64,000 bases of DNA from contig CAWFGV010000011.1 of NCBI GenBank assembly GCA_963815445.1, positions 1-64,000 of the forward strand, given 5' to 3'. Both the position numbers and the translations under genes were made by a program. Positions 29,514 to 37,505 of this stretch are shown piece by piece; positions within the stretch are counted from its first letter, which is position 1; the number at the start of each line of letters is the position of its first letter. Origin of the DNA: JANLYC01 sp963815445 (GTDB lineage: Bacteria > Actinomycetota > Actinomycetes > Propionibacteriales > Nocardioidaceae). Under the pieces are notes generated by a model. It did not search any database. It worked only from the letters and a program-made list of their open reading frames with translations, and was not told the origin of the DNA.

Positions 29514-29635
29514 GCACGCAGCCCAGCAGGTGCCGATCACCTTGGCAACCGCAAGCCTGAACTGCGCGAGGACCGAGCTCGACCTACGGGAACCTGGGTT
29601 TCGCAGATGAGGCCGAACCTGGAAGGCTCCTGCGC

Positions 29636-30211
29636 ATGCGCTCGATGGACAGCCGAGACGTCGACCAGGCCGTGGCCGAGATGGTGCGAGTACTCACGCC
29701 GTACGAGTCGCGCGACTGGCAGGCCCCGGCTGGGTCGCTGGAGTGGAGCTGCTGGACGACAGCGGCCCATGTCGCACATGACCTTGTCGCCTATGCGGGA
29801 CAGGTTGCGGCTCAGCCGGGGAGTGCCTACCTGCCGTTCGATCTCGTCATCCACGCCGACGCGCCGCCGCGTGACGTGCTCCAGGTGGTCATCGCCTCCG
29901 GAAGGCTCCTGAGCAGCGCGCTGGCCGCGGCCGGACCCGACGCTCGCGCCTGGCACTGGGGACCGACTGACCCAGGCGGCTTTGCAGCGCTGGGAGTCAA
30001 CGAGACCCTGGTGCATACGTATGACATCACGCAGGGACTCGGGATCAGCTGGCTTCCCCCTGAATCGCTCTGCGCCGCGGTGCTGGCCCGGCTGTTCCCC
30101 GACGCTCCGGAAGGTGACCCGGTCCAGGTGCTCCTGTGGTCAACCGGGCGAGCGGAGCTCGAAGACCGACCACATGTCACGTCATGGATCCCGAAGGCTG
30201 CTATCGATTGA
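29636..30211 (+). CDS. Maleylpyruvate isomerase N-terminal domain protein
   Basis: 191 aa; ATG 29636, with ATG 29645 (MDSRDVDQAVAEMVRVL) as an alternative start. WSCWTTAAHVAHDLVAYAGQ and VNETLVHTYDITQGLGISWL carry the His residues of the MDMPI/DinB_2 metal site. The C-terminal ARLFPDAPEGDPVQVLLWST is typical of the family. The fourth DinB/MDMPI-like gene class in 26.7-30.2 kb; no operon partner. Confidence 0.78.
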   Translation: MRSMDSRDVDQAVAEMVRVLTPYESRDWQAPAGSLEWSCWTTAAHVAHDLVAYAGQVAAQPGSAYLPFDLVIHADAPPRDVLQVVIASGRLLSSALAAAGPDARAWHWGPTDPGGFAALGVNETLVHTYDITQGLGISWLPPESLCAAVLARLFPDAPEGDPVQVLLWSTGRAELEDRPHVTSWIPKAAID

Positions 30212-30289
30212 TGCAACGCTGCCTACCGGCAGCCGGCAAACACGTCCGTTCACGGCCCTGGGTGTGCGCGGAGGTGCCGAGCCTCGGCG

Positions 30290-30688
30290 TCACTCCATCA
30301 ACTCGACCCACTTCGATCGCCACGCCGGCGGCTCCCACGGCTCAGTGATGTAGATCCGCTCCCGGAACACTTTGCCGTCCTCGAACTCCATGATTCCGGC
30401 CACCATCATCGGCACTCCGTCGTCGTACTGAATGGTGTACTCGTTGATCCACAGGTCGCCGCTCCCGACGGTCCGGCCAACCTCCAACTTCAGTTTGGCT
30501 GGATACTCCGACCGGAAAGCAAGGATGTTCTCTCGTCCGCGAATCCGTTCGCCGCCTTGAGGGAACTCGAGGACCGCGTGATCGGCGTAGATAGCTGCCG
30601 AGCGCTCTTGATCCTCTGGGGTCGCGTCCAGACCCTGAGGTGCAGCGAAATGTTCCTCGATGAGGTGCCGAATCCGTGAGTCATCCAT
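30290..30688 (-). CDS. SnoaL-like nuclear-transport-factor-2 fold protein
   Basis: 132 aa from ATG 30688 (MDDSRIRHLIEEHFAAPQGL). Cone-shaped NTF2 fold suggested by SAAIYADHAVLEFPQGGERI, RGRENILAFRSEYP, VGRTVGSGDLWINEYTIQYD and VAGIMEFEDGKVFRERIYIT. Such proteins are small-molecule isomerases/cyclases or of unknown function. Intact and complete. Confidence 0.82.
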   Translation of the reverse strand: MDDSRIRHLIEEHFAAPQGLDATPEDQERSAAIYADHAVLEFPQGGERIRGRENILAFRSEYPAKLKLEVGRTVGSGDLWINEYTIQYDDGVPMMVAGIMEFEDGKVFRERIYITEPWEPPAWRSKWVELME

Positions 30689-30819
30689 GCGCCCAATGCT
30701 GTCCCGATGGCGCTGCTCCGGGCAAGAGCTCATCCGCACATGCCGCTTACACGCTTGGGCGTGCCGTGTGCCGTCCTCAGGTGCGGAACCGCTGCGGAGC
30801 CTGTCGCGTCACATGCAGC

Positions 30820-31738
30820 ATGAGACTCGTCGGCCTACTCCTCGGCAGATGCGTCCTCGGGTGTCTCCTCGTTGTCGGGTTGGGCGGCTGCACGGATGCT
30901 CAGCGGCCGGCAAGCTCGCCAGCGCCATCGACAAGGCCAGCGGCGGCCGCAACGACGACTCGATGACAACGTCGTCGCGACCCTGAAATTCTCGAAGTGG
31001 CTGTTGCACGCTGTACCGATGCCGCCGAGCGCGCGGGAATGGAGCCACTCGCCCACCTCTGGCTACCGGCATGCGTCGGTTGGCATCGGGCCTTCGGACC
31101 CGGACTTCACCCGCACGACCTGGTGGACGGTCGCGCTCACGCGCGAGGCGTTCGTCTCCTGGCTCCAAGCCCATGCCCCGGAGGGCGTACGAGCGGAATC
31201 CGACTCGGGGGGCCAGGTGGAGTCAAGGGGCGTCTGGGAGCAGGACCAGGACTTCTACGCCCCGAGCACGACGGCTCACACCAAGGGGTGGGTGAACTTC
31301 GCATTCATGCCGCACGGTGACGGGCTCGTCGTGCGGGTGGACACGTTCGTCGGCGCGCGGTTCGCCCGGACCGTGCTGGTGCCGAAAGACACCACGTCTG
31401 TGACGATCCGGCGGACCGAGCGGTCGCTCGAACCACACTCCCGGCCGCACACGACCGTCCGCACCATCACCGACACCGGAGCGGTCGCGGACCTCGTCGA
31501 GATGTTCAACGGACTGCCAGGTGCGATGACGAGGCCGTTCGTCTCCTCCTGCCCGGCAAGCGTGACGCGGCAGAGGTACTCGATGACCTTCGCCTCTCCG
31601 CACGGCACCTACGTCGGCTCTCTGCCGACCACCACCTGCTGGCCCCAGCTCATGCTGAGGCACAACGGCGCCAACGCGGGTCCTCCCCTCGACCCAGGCG
31701 GGATGTTCACCACGTCCGCCGACAGCTACCTGAAATGA
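30820..31738 (+). CDS. Lipoprotein of unknown function, one frameshift
   Basis: ATG 30820 gives MRLVGLLLGRCVLGCLLVVG then LGGC, a clear lipobox. After a short Ala/Ser/Pro-rich linker the frame changes near 30960 and the mature domain follows: WLLHAVPMPPSAREWSHSPT, DPDFTRTTWWTVALTREAFV, SWLQAHAPEGVRAE, VNFAFMPHGDGLVVRVDTFV, ending at TGA 31736-31738. About 305 aa. The same domain pattern is found in secreted actinobacterial proteins without known function. Confidence 0.7.
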
Positions 31739-31847
31739 GCGAGCGGTCTGTTGCAGACAGTTCTGCCCTGTTCAACACCGATGAGTTTGGTGGTGGTCCC
31801 CGGTCTGTATGCCACACTCAGCCGTCGCACTCGATTCTGGAGGCATC

Positions 31848-32516
31848 TTGAAACTTCTTCTCACGTCCGGAGGCATCACGAACACGAGCATCCGCGATGC
31901 GCTGGTCGGTCTGCTGGGAAAGCCCATCGCCGACGCCAACGCCCTGTGCGTCCCGACGGCGCAGTGGGGCCACCCGATGCTCGGACCGGTCTCGGTGCAG
32001 GGCTTGGTCAGCGGCGCGCCCCCGTGGGGTGGCATGACCTCCATGGAGTGGAAGTCGCTGGGCGTCCTCGAGCTGACCGCGCTGCCCACGATCGGCGAGG
32101 AACGCTGGCAACCGTGGGTGCGGGAGGCCGACGTCCTGCTCGTGGATGGTGGCGACGCGGCATACCTGGCTCACTGGATGCGCACGTCAGGGCTGGCTGA
32201 CCTGCTCCCGTCGCTCCCGAACACCGTCTGGGTCGGGGTAAGCGCCGGGAGCATGGTGATGACCCCGCGGATCGGTGACGACTTCGTCCACTGGACGTCC
32301 CCCGACGGCGACCGCACCCTCGGGGTCGTCGACTTCTCGATCTTCCCGCACCTCGACCACGAGATGATGCCGGACAACACCATGGCCGAGGCAGAGAGAT
32401 GGGCCGCCGACATCGCGGTCCCGGCTTACGTGATGGACGACCAGACGGCCATCAAAGTCGTCGACGGCGATGTCGAGGTCATCTCCGAAGGGCACTGGCG
32501 ACACCTTCCCTCTTAG
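31848..32516 (+). CDS. Peptidase S51 (dipeptidase E-like)
   Basis: TTG start at 31848 directly after GGAGGCATC. 222 aa with a class-I glutamine amidotransferase-like fold: LKLLLTSGGITNTSIRDALV, ADVLLVDGGDAAYLAHWM, the nucleophile Ser in VGVSAGSMVMTPRIG, and FSIFPHLDHEMMPDN with the His. The VDGGDAAYL / SAGSM / PHLD triad is typical of the S51 family. Intact; substrate of this member unknown. Convergent with the MFS gene (43 bases between stops). Confidence 0.85.
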   Translation: MKLLLTSGGITNTSIRDALVGLLGKPIADANALCVPTAQWGHPMLGPVSVQGLVSGAPPWGGMTSMEWKSLGVLELTALPTIGEERWQPWVREADVLLVDGGDAAYLAHWMRTSGLADLLPSLPNTVWVGVSAGSMVMTPRIGDDFVHWTSPDGDRTLGVVDFSIFPHLDHEMMPDNTMAEAERWAADIAVPAYVMDDQTAIKVVDGDVEVISEGHWRHLPS

Positions 32517-32559
32517 CGGCTGTCGCCGAGACCGACTCGAGGGCGCTGCACCTCGAGCG

Positions 32560-34194
32560 TCAGGCGCGCACGGCGTCGGACGCGCCGGTTGGCTCGTCGG
32601 CACCGGCATCCGCATGGGTCGCCTCGTCGGGCACGAGGGCTGGTTCGGGTTGGCGCGTGTCGAGCCGCTGCTCGCGCAGGAACAGCACGATCACGAACCC
32701 GAGCAGTGCGAAGGGCGCCGCGGAGAAGAACACCACCTGCATCGAGTCGGCGAAGCCGTTGACGACGGCGTTGTGCAGCGCCTCGGGCAGGCGCGCCACC
32801 TCGTCCGGCGTACCGATGCGCAGGTTGCCGGGCGTGAGCTGCTCGGCCGGCACCTTGAACTGGCGGATCCGGTCGGGGATCGTGCTGGCGTTCTCGTGCC
32901 GCAGCAGCGCCCCGAACATCGCCACCCCGATCGCGCCGCCCATCGACCGGAAGAACGTCGCGCCGGCGGTGGCGACCCCCAGGTCGGACCGGGGTACGGC
33001 GTTCTGGGTGGCCAGCACGAGCACCTGCATCGTCATACCGATCCCGATGCCGGTCACCGCCATGTCGACGCCTGCGATGACCATCGACGTGTCCGCGTGC
33101 AGGCGCGACATCAGCACGAGGCCGACGGTCAGCACGAGGAGTCCGCCTACCGGCCAGGCCTTGTAGCGGCCGGTGCGGGTGATGATGCGGCCCGACAGGG
33201 TCATCGCGCCGATCATGCCGAACATCAGCGGCAGCGTGAGCAGGCCCGAGGTCATGGGGGAGTGGCCGCGGACGATCTGCAGGTACTGCGGCAGGAAGAT
33301 CATCGCCCCGAACATCGCGATGCCCACCGCGAGTCCGGCCACCGCGCAGATGACGAACGTGTGGTTGCGGAACAGGTGCGGCGGCATGATCGGTTCGTCG
33401 GCCCGGCGCTCCTGCCAGACGGCCAAGGCCAGGAACGCGACCGCCAGGAACACGAAGGCCCAGGTCCAGACCGACATCCACGCGAACGTGTCACCGCCGA
33501 GCGACAGCACCAGCAGGATGCTGCTGACCCCGGCGACGATGAAGAACGCGCCGAGCCAGTCGACCTTGTGCTCGCGTCGGGGGAACGGCAGCTGCAGGAC
33601 CCGCTCGGTGACGACCAGCGCCACCAGGCCGATCGGGATACCGACGAAGAAGGTCCACCGCCACGACGTCTGCTCGACGATGACGCCTCCGATGAGCGGG
33701 CCGAGCACGGTGGCGAGCCCGAACGCGGAGCCCATGTAGCCCTGGTAGCGGCCGCGCTCCCGCGGCGAGACGATGTCGCCGATGATCGCCTGGCCCAGCG
33801 ACATCAGGCCGCCGATGCCGAGGCCCTGGATGGCGCGGGAGCCGATGAGCATGCCCATGTTCTGCGAGAAGCCGGCGGACAGGGAGCCGACGATGAAGAT
33901 CCAGATCGCCGACTGGTACATCAGCTTGCGGCCCCACAGGTCGGACAGCTTGCCCCAGATCGGCGTCGACGCGGTGCTGGCCAGCAGCGTCGCCGAGACG
34001 ACCCAGGAGAGCTGGTCCTGACCGCCGAGCTCGCCCACGATCGTCGGCAGCGCGGTGGCCACCACGGTCTGGGAGAGCGCGGCGACCAGCATGCCGAGCA
34101 TGAGTCCGGTGAGCACGGTCAGCACCTGGCGGTGGGTGAGCTCAGGCATCTCCGGAGCGACCGGGCCGGTGGGCGTGCTGGTGCTCTCGCTCAC
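32560..34194 (-). CDS. DHA2-family MFS drug exporter (EmrB/QacA type)
   Basis: 544 aa, 14 predicted membrane helices; GTG 34194 with GGAGAG about 10 bases upstream. Motif A variant STASTPIWGKLSDLWGRK near residues 70-90, motif C GSAFGLATVLGPLIGGVI near 155-172, and QERRADEPIMPPHLFRNHTF in the central loop. Proton-driven export of hydrophobic drugs or dyes. The C-terminal cytoplasmic tail is acidic. Divergent from uppS; a near-palindrome in the intergenic region may bind a local regulator. Confidence 0.92.
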   Translation of the reverse strand: MSESTSTPTGPVAPEMPELTHRQVLTVLTGLMLGMLVAALSQTVVATALPTIVGELGGQDQLSWVVSATLLASTASTPIWGKLSDLWGRKLMYQSAIWIFIVGSLSAGFSQNMGMLIGSRAIQGLGIGGLMSLGQAIIGDIVSPRERGRYQGYMGSAFGLATVLGPLIGGVIVEQTSWRWTFFVGIPIGLVALVVTERVLQLPFPRREHKVDWLGAFFIVAGVSSILLVLSLGGDTFAWMSVWTWAFVFLAVAFLALAVWQERRADEPIMPPHLFRNHTFVICAVAGLAVGIAMFGAMIFLPQYLQIVRGHSPMTSGLLTLPLMFGMIGAMTLSGRIITRTGRYKAWPVGGLLVLTVGLVLMSRLHADTSMVIAGVDMAVTGIGIGMTMQVLVLATQNAVPRSDLGVATAGATFFRSMGGAIGVAMFGALLRHENASTIPDRIRQFKVPAEQLTPGNLRIGTPDEVARLPEALHNAVVNGFADSMQVVFFSAAPFALLGFVIVLFLREQRLDTRQPEPALVPDEATHADAGADEPTGASDAVRA

Positions 34195-34246
34195 GAAGGG
34201 GAGCTCTCCTCTGGAAAGTTGAATGTGCCATGCAAATAGATAGAGA

Positions 34247-34259
34247 GACTATATAAGTC
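34247..34259. promoter_or_regulatory. AT-rich near-palindrome between MFS gene and uppS
   Basis: GACTATATAAGTC, a 13-base dyad with one mismatch, set in AT-rich sequence unlike its surroundings. On the minus strand it contains TATAGT, a plausible -10 for the exporter gene, so a repressor bound here would block that promoter. No regulator gene is adjacent. Confidence 0.4.
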
Positions 34260-34303
34260 ACCTGGCGACGCGGCAACTCGGGTCCAGTGCCAGAGTTGGC
34301 GCC

Positions 34304-35045
34304 GTGACCTCGTCCGCCTTCGAGCACCCGCCGGACCTGCCGCGAGAGCTGGTTCCCCGCCACGTCGCCGTGATCATGGACGGCAACGGCCGCTGGGCGG
34401 CGGCGCGCGGGCTGCCCCGGACGGCCGGGCACGAGAAGGGGGAGGCGGCGCTGTTCGACGTCGTCGAGGGCGCCATCGCGGCCGGGGTCGAGGCGCTGTC
34501 GGCATACGCGTTCTCGACGGAGAACTGGAAGCGCTCACCTGACGAGGTGCGGTTCCTCATGGGGTTCAACCGTGACGTGATCCGGCGGCGGCGGGACGAG
34601 ATGCACGCGATGGGGGTCCGGGTGCGGTGGGCCGGCCGCAAGCCCAAGCTGTGGGGGTCGGTGGTCAAGGAGCTGCAGGTCGCCGAGGAGATGACGCGGC
34701 AACAACACGACGTTCACGCTGACGATGTGCGTCAACTACGGCGGCCGCGCCGAGATCGCTGACGCTGCGGCTGAGCTGGCACGGCAGGCGGTCGCCGGCA
34801 AGCTCAAGCCCGACAAGATCGACGAGGCGCGGCTGGCGAAGGCGCTGTACGTGCCGGACCTGCCCGACGTCGACATGGTCCTGCGTACGTCGGGGGAGCA
34901 GCGGTTCAGCAACTTCATGCTCTGGCAGGCGGCGTACGCCGAGATGGTGTTCATGGACGTGCTGTGGCCCGACGTCGACCGGCGCACGTTGTACGAGGCG
35001 ATCGACATCTACGCCCGCCGCGACCGCCGCTACGGCACCGCCTGA
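34304..35045 (+). CDS. uppS: Isoprenyl transferase (cis-prenyl diphosphate synthase), one frameshift
   Basis: Makes the polyprenyl carrier for cell-wall and polysaccharide synthesis. GTG 34304. VPRHVAVIMDGNGRWAAARG with the catalytic Asp of DGNGRWA, GHEKGEAALFDVVEGAIAAG, ALSAYAFSTENWKRSPDEV. A single extra base near 34698 (CGGC before AACAAC) breaks the frame; then TLTMCVNYGGRAEIADAAAE and VDMVLRTSGEQRFSNFMLWQ with the diphosphate-binding RTSGEQR, and FMDVLWPDVDRRTLYEAI. Stop at 35043-35045. About 247 aa. As an essential gene, its frameshift strongly suggests a sequence error. Confidence 0.92.
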
Positions 35046-35100
35046 CCGACTTGTCAGAAGTAGGGGCGGCTATAGCCCTCCCTACTTCTGACAAGTCGGT
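35045..35100. repeat. Long perfect hairpin repeat, family 1 copy 1
   Basis: Arms 35045-35065 and 35080-35100 pair over 21 bases without mismatch (core TTGTCAGAAGTAGGG). The 14-base centre contains the palindrome GGCTATAGCC. It begins at the last base of the uppS stop and lies between the 3' ends of two convergent genes, so it could act as a bidirectional terminator. A near-identical core recurs at 37456-37505. Confidence 0.85.
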
Positions 35101-35106
35101 GCGGGG

Positions 35107-35577
35107 TTAGCGCAGAGGGTCGTACCGCACCGCCACCACGTCGTGGTTGCTGCCCCAGTTCAACGAGAAGGTCCAGCAGCCCGCCCTCGGCACGTTGATG
35201 ATCGATGGTCCCGGACCGCCTTCGACCCGACGCTGCACCTGGAGGTCTGTGCCGTTCAACGACGCAGAAACCATGAGGTCGTCACGCCCCGGGTGCTTGG
35301 CAACCCACAGGATCTTGTTGCTGCGGTCGCGCGCCGGGGGTGACACCAACGGTCGTCCGAACACGGCGCCCTCGATCTTGTGCTCAGCCCCGACAACGAC
35401 GCGCTTCTGCGCGCCGCCGTCGCACGGCAAGGAGATCGGAGTGGCAGCGTCGCGTGTCGGCTGGGGCGTGGACGACGAGACCGGCGGAGAAGGGCCAGGC
35501 GACTTCTGCTCAGTCGGTGACCCGGTGCACGACGTCAGAGCCAGAGCGATCGCGGAAGCTATGACAACAGCCCTCAT
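35107..35577 (-). CDS. Small lipoprotein, unknown function
   Basis: 156 aa; ATG 35577. MRAVVIASAIALALTSC is a lipoprotein signal with lipobox LTSC, followed by a Pro/Ser-rich spacer (SPGPSPPVSSSTPQPT). The mature part has two Cys (LPCDGG, AGCWTFSLNWG) and a beta-rich pattern (DLMVSASLNGTDLQVQRRVE). Not recognised beyond that. Intact. Confidence 0.75.
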   Translation of the reverse strand: MRAVVIASAIALALTSCTGSPTEQKSPGPSPPVSSSTPQPTRDAATPISLPCDGGAQKRVVVGAEHKIEGAVFGRPLVSPPARDRSNKILWVAKHPGRDDLMVSASLNGTDLQVQRRVEGGPGPSIINVPRAGCWTFSLNWGSNHDVVAVRYDPLR

Positions 35578-35619
35578 CCAGCCAACGTATCGCGATGCGC
35601 TCGAGGAAGGCGTGCGTCA

Positions 35620-35646
35620 TGTCACGGGCTGCCGGGCTGCCTCGTC
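35620..35646 (+). promoter_or_regulatory. ECF41-type promoter before decayed epimerase
   Basis: TGTCACG at 35620-35626 and CGTC at 35643-35646, spacer exactly 16. Same layout as 47129-47155, and the downstream start codon is at nearly the same distance (42 versus 41 bases). The TGTCAC/CGTC pair is the pattern reported for ECF41 sigma factors. Confidence 0.55.
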
Positions 35647-35687
35647 TCGGTGAGGAGAGGTCAAAACGGATGGAGGAGCGTGACGTG

Positions 35688-35800
35688 ATGCGAGTGTTCG
35701 TGGCAGGCGGAACCGGGGTCATCGGCGCGGCGTCCTGACGTGCTCGCCACGCTGTGGGCGCCGTGGGCACGAGACGTTGACTGAAGGCGGCATTGCTCCC
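35688..35800 (+). pseudogene. Remnant of NAD-dependent epimerase
   Basis: ATG 35688 behind GGAGGAG encodes MRVFVAGGTGVIGAAS and stops at 35736-35738. This equals the NAD-binding N-terminus of the epimerase at 47196 (MRVFVAGATGAIGRQ). A short further piece in another frame (GHETLTEGG) resembles the next strand, after which homology disappears. The rest, 35801-36049, contains no gene that I can recognise. Real loss of most of the gene is likely, because far more is missing than a base or two. Confidence 0.6.
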
Positions 35801-36049
35801 GGTGAGATGCCGACCGTGACCGCGGAACCCGGCCGGTGGTGTCACTGAGCTGGCCGTAACCACGGCGGTTCGACAGATCAATCGCGGTCACCTGGCAGCG
35901 TCATCCTGGTCAACGGTCACGTCGGGTACGCGTCGGCTGGTACGGCGAGTCCGCTGGCGACCGCGGCAGAGGCTCGGCATCGACCAGCGCACGCTGGACA
36001 GGCTCGAGGTCGCGTCGTGGAAGCCGCTGCCGGGCTCGGCTGGCCAGGG

Positions 36050-36364
36050 GTGCGGCACTCCGTGTGCCGCGACGCCGATCCTGAGTCTGTTCTCGACCGT
36101 CGACGAGGTTCTTCGACCGCTCGGTCCACCGGATCCTGGTGGGCTTCGACCAGCTCGGTCAGCTCGAACCGGCGAGCTGCTTCATCCCTGCGTCTTTGAC
36201 CTGGCTGACGAAACCGTGCCACCGCCGATGGCCCCTCGGGCTCCTTGTGGATGGACTGCACCCGCGGACTGAACTTGGGGTCGTTCGTCCCGCTCGGCGA
36301 GGAACGTGTACACCTCCGCGATCGGGCGATCTACCTCTGCGGACCCGCTGAAACGTCCTGACAT
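36050..36364 (-). pseudogene. SRPBCC (polyketide cyclase-like) gene, heavily frameshifted
   Basis: ATG 36364 with GGAAGGA seven bases upstream. MSGRFSGSAEVDRPIAEVYT and FLAERDER, then in other frames SIHKEPEGPSAV, FVSQVKDAGMK and ARRFELTELVEAHQD: the usual order of an SRPBCC domain (first strand, helix, middle strands). At least three frame changes within 250 bases; the 3' end cannot be fixed. Either a decayed gene or a badly read one. It lies in the same degraded stretch as the epimerase remnant. Confidence 0.5.
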
Positions 36365-36517
36365 CCGATTCCTTCCCACCGTGTCCCCGTTGGGCTGTAC
36401 ACCTGCCCACCCATCATGCTCCTCCGACCGCGCCCGCGACCCCGACCGCGGTCCTGGAGCGCCGTGGCGCCGAACTCGTGTCCACGACCTCACCGAACGT
36501 GCGTGCCGTTTGCTGGT

Positions 36518-37384
36518 TCAACGCGTGTAGACGAAGTCGGTGACGTCGGGCATGCGGCGGAAACCAGCCGATGCGTAGGTCGCGACGGCGCCTTCGTTCG
36601 AGGTCGGGGTGGCGACGAGTGCACTGGAGGCGCCGACGTCTCGCAGGGCCGCGGCTGCGGCGAGGCAGATGGCGGTGCCATGGCCGTGACCTCGGTGGTC
36701 GCGGTGTACGCCCATCGGTTCCAACAGACCCGGCCGGCCAGGCCCGGCCGACCACACCGTGACAGCCGCGACCGCGTTGTCCTGCCCGTCGTACCCCACC
36801 AGGCAGCGGGCACGTGAGTATGCCGGAGCCTGCGACATCTCGTTCCACAGCTCGGCGGTGAATGTCGACCGGACAAAGGCCGCTCGGTGCACCGCTACCC
36901 GGTCATCTACGCGGTCGGGCCCGACGACCTCCACCCGTAGATCACTGTCCGCGACCGGGTCGCTCAGGTCACGGACCAGTGGGGTCCACGGGTCACCGTC
37001 AACCCAACCATGGAGCTGCAGCAGTGAGCGGAACGCGGTGCCGAAGCGGGCTTCGACGGTGAGCTTGTTCCCGTTGAGGATGCCCCGTGTGGGGTCTTCA
37101 AGGTCGCGGACGAGTGCCTTCGCGAGCTCCTCGTCGTTGTCTGCCGACGGCGCCACCGCCATGCGGATCAGGGGCGCAGTGTCGAGGAACCCGATCGCCA
37201 CGGTCTCGTTGCCGACGGTCCACGCTCGCAGCTCCTCGGCGAGCCGGGTGGACCCGAAGCGCCACTCCCATCCCAGATCACCCGGGTGCAGCTGGATCGG
37301 AAGACCATCCTGCTGCCAGGACGCCAGGTCGTCCACGAGGGCGCCGAGCTGGTCCGGTGCCGGCGTCGACAGTTCGAAGGACAT
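36518..37384 (-). CDS. GNAT-family N-acetyltransferase, two-domain
   Basis: 288 aa from ATG 37384 (MSFELSTPAPDQLGALVDDL). The N-terminal half is a degenerate GNAT-like domain; the C-terminal half is a complete one: AVHRAAFVRSTFTAELWNEM, YSRARCLVGYDGQDNAVAA, the CoA loop HRDHRGHGHGTAICLAAAAA, and ALVATPTSNEGAVATYASAG. Acetyl acceptor unknown. Intact. Lies upstream of the second copy of hairpin family 1. Confidence 0.82.
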   Translation of the reverse strand: MSFELSTPAPDQLGALVDDLASWQQDGLPIQLHPGDLGWEWRFGSTRLAEELRAWTVGNETVAIGFLDTAPLIRMAVAPSADNDEELAKALVRDLEDPTRGILNGNKLTVEARFGTAFRSLLQLHGWVDGDPWTPLVRDLSDPVADSDLRVEVVGPDRVDDRVAVHRAAFVRSTFTAELWNEMSQAPAYSRARCLVGYDGQDNAVAAVTVWSAGPGRPGLLEPMGVHRDHRGHGHGTAICLAAAAALRDVGASSALVATPTSNEGAVATYASAGFRRMPDVTDFVYTR

Positions 37385-37455
37385 CCGGCCATTCAATCCG
37401 AAGATCAGTCCTCCCTGCACTCCAATATCCCCGCGACGGCACCGCTCAGTTGACC

Positions 37456-37505
37456 GAGTTGTCAGAAGTAGGGGCGGCTATAGCCCTCCCTACTTCTGAC
37501 AACTC
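37456..37505. repeat. Hairpin repeat, family 1 copy 2
   Basis: Arms 37456-37473 and 37488-37505 pair over 18 bases; the inner 44 bases are identical to copy 1. The outer step differs: GAC/GTC in copy 1 is GAG/CTC here, so both arms changed together and pairing is kept. The helR stop codon and its last codons lie within the right arm. Confidence 0.85.

Noticed and set aside
32470..34239. 589-codon plus-strand frame over the MFS gene
   Set aside because: Asp/Arg/His-rich shadow of the exporter; no domain, and the opposite strand has a perfect 14-helix transporter.
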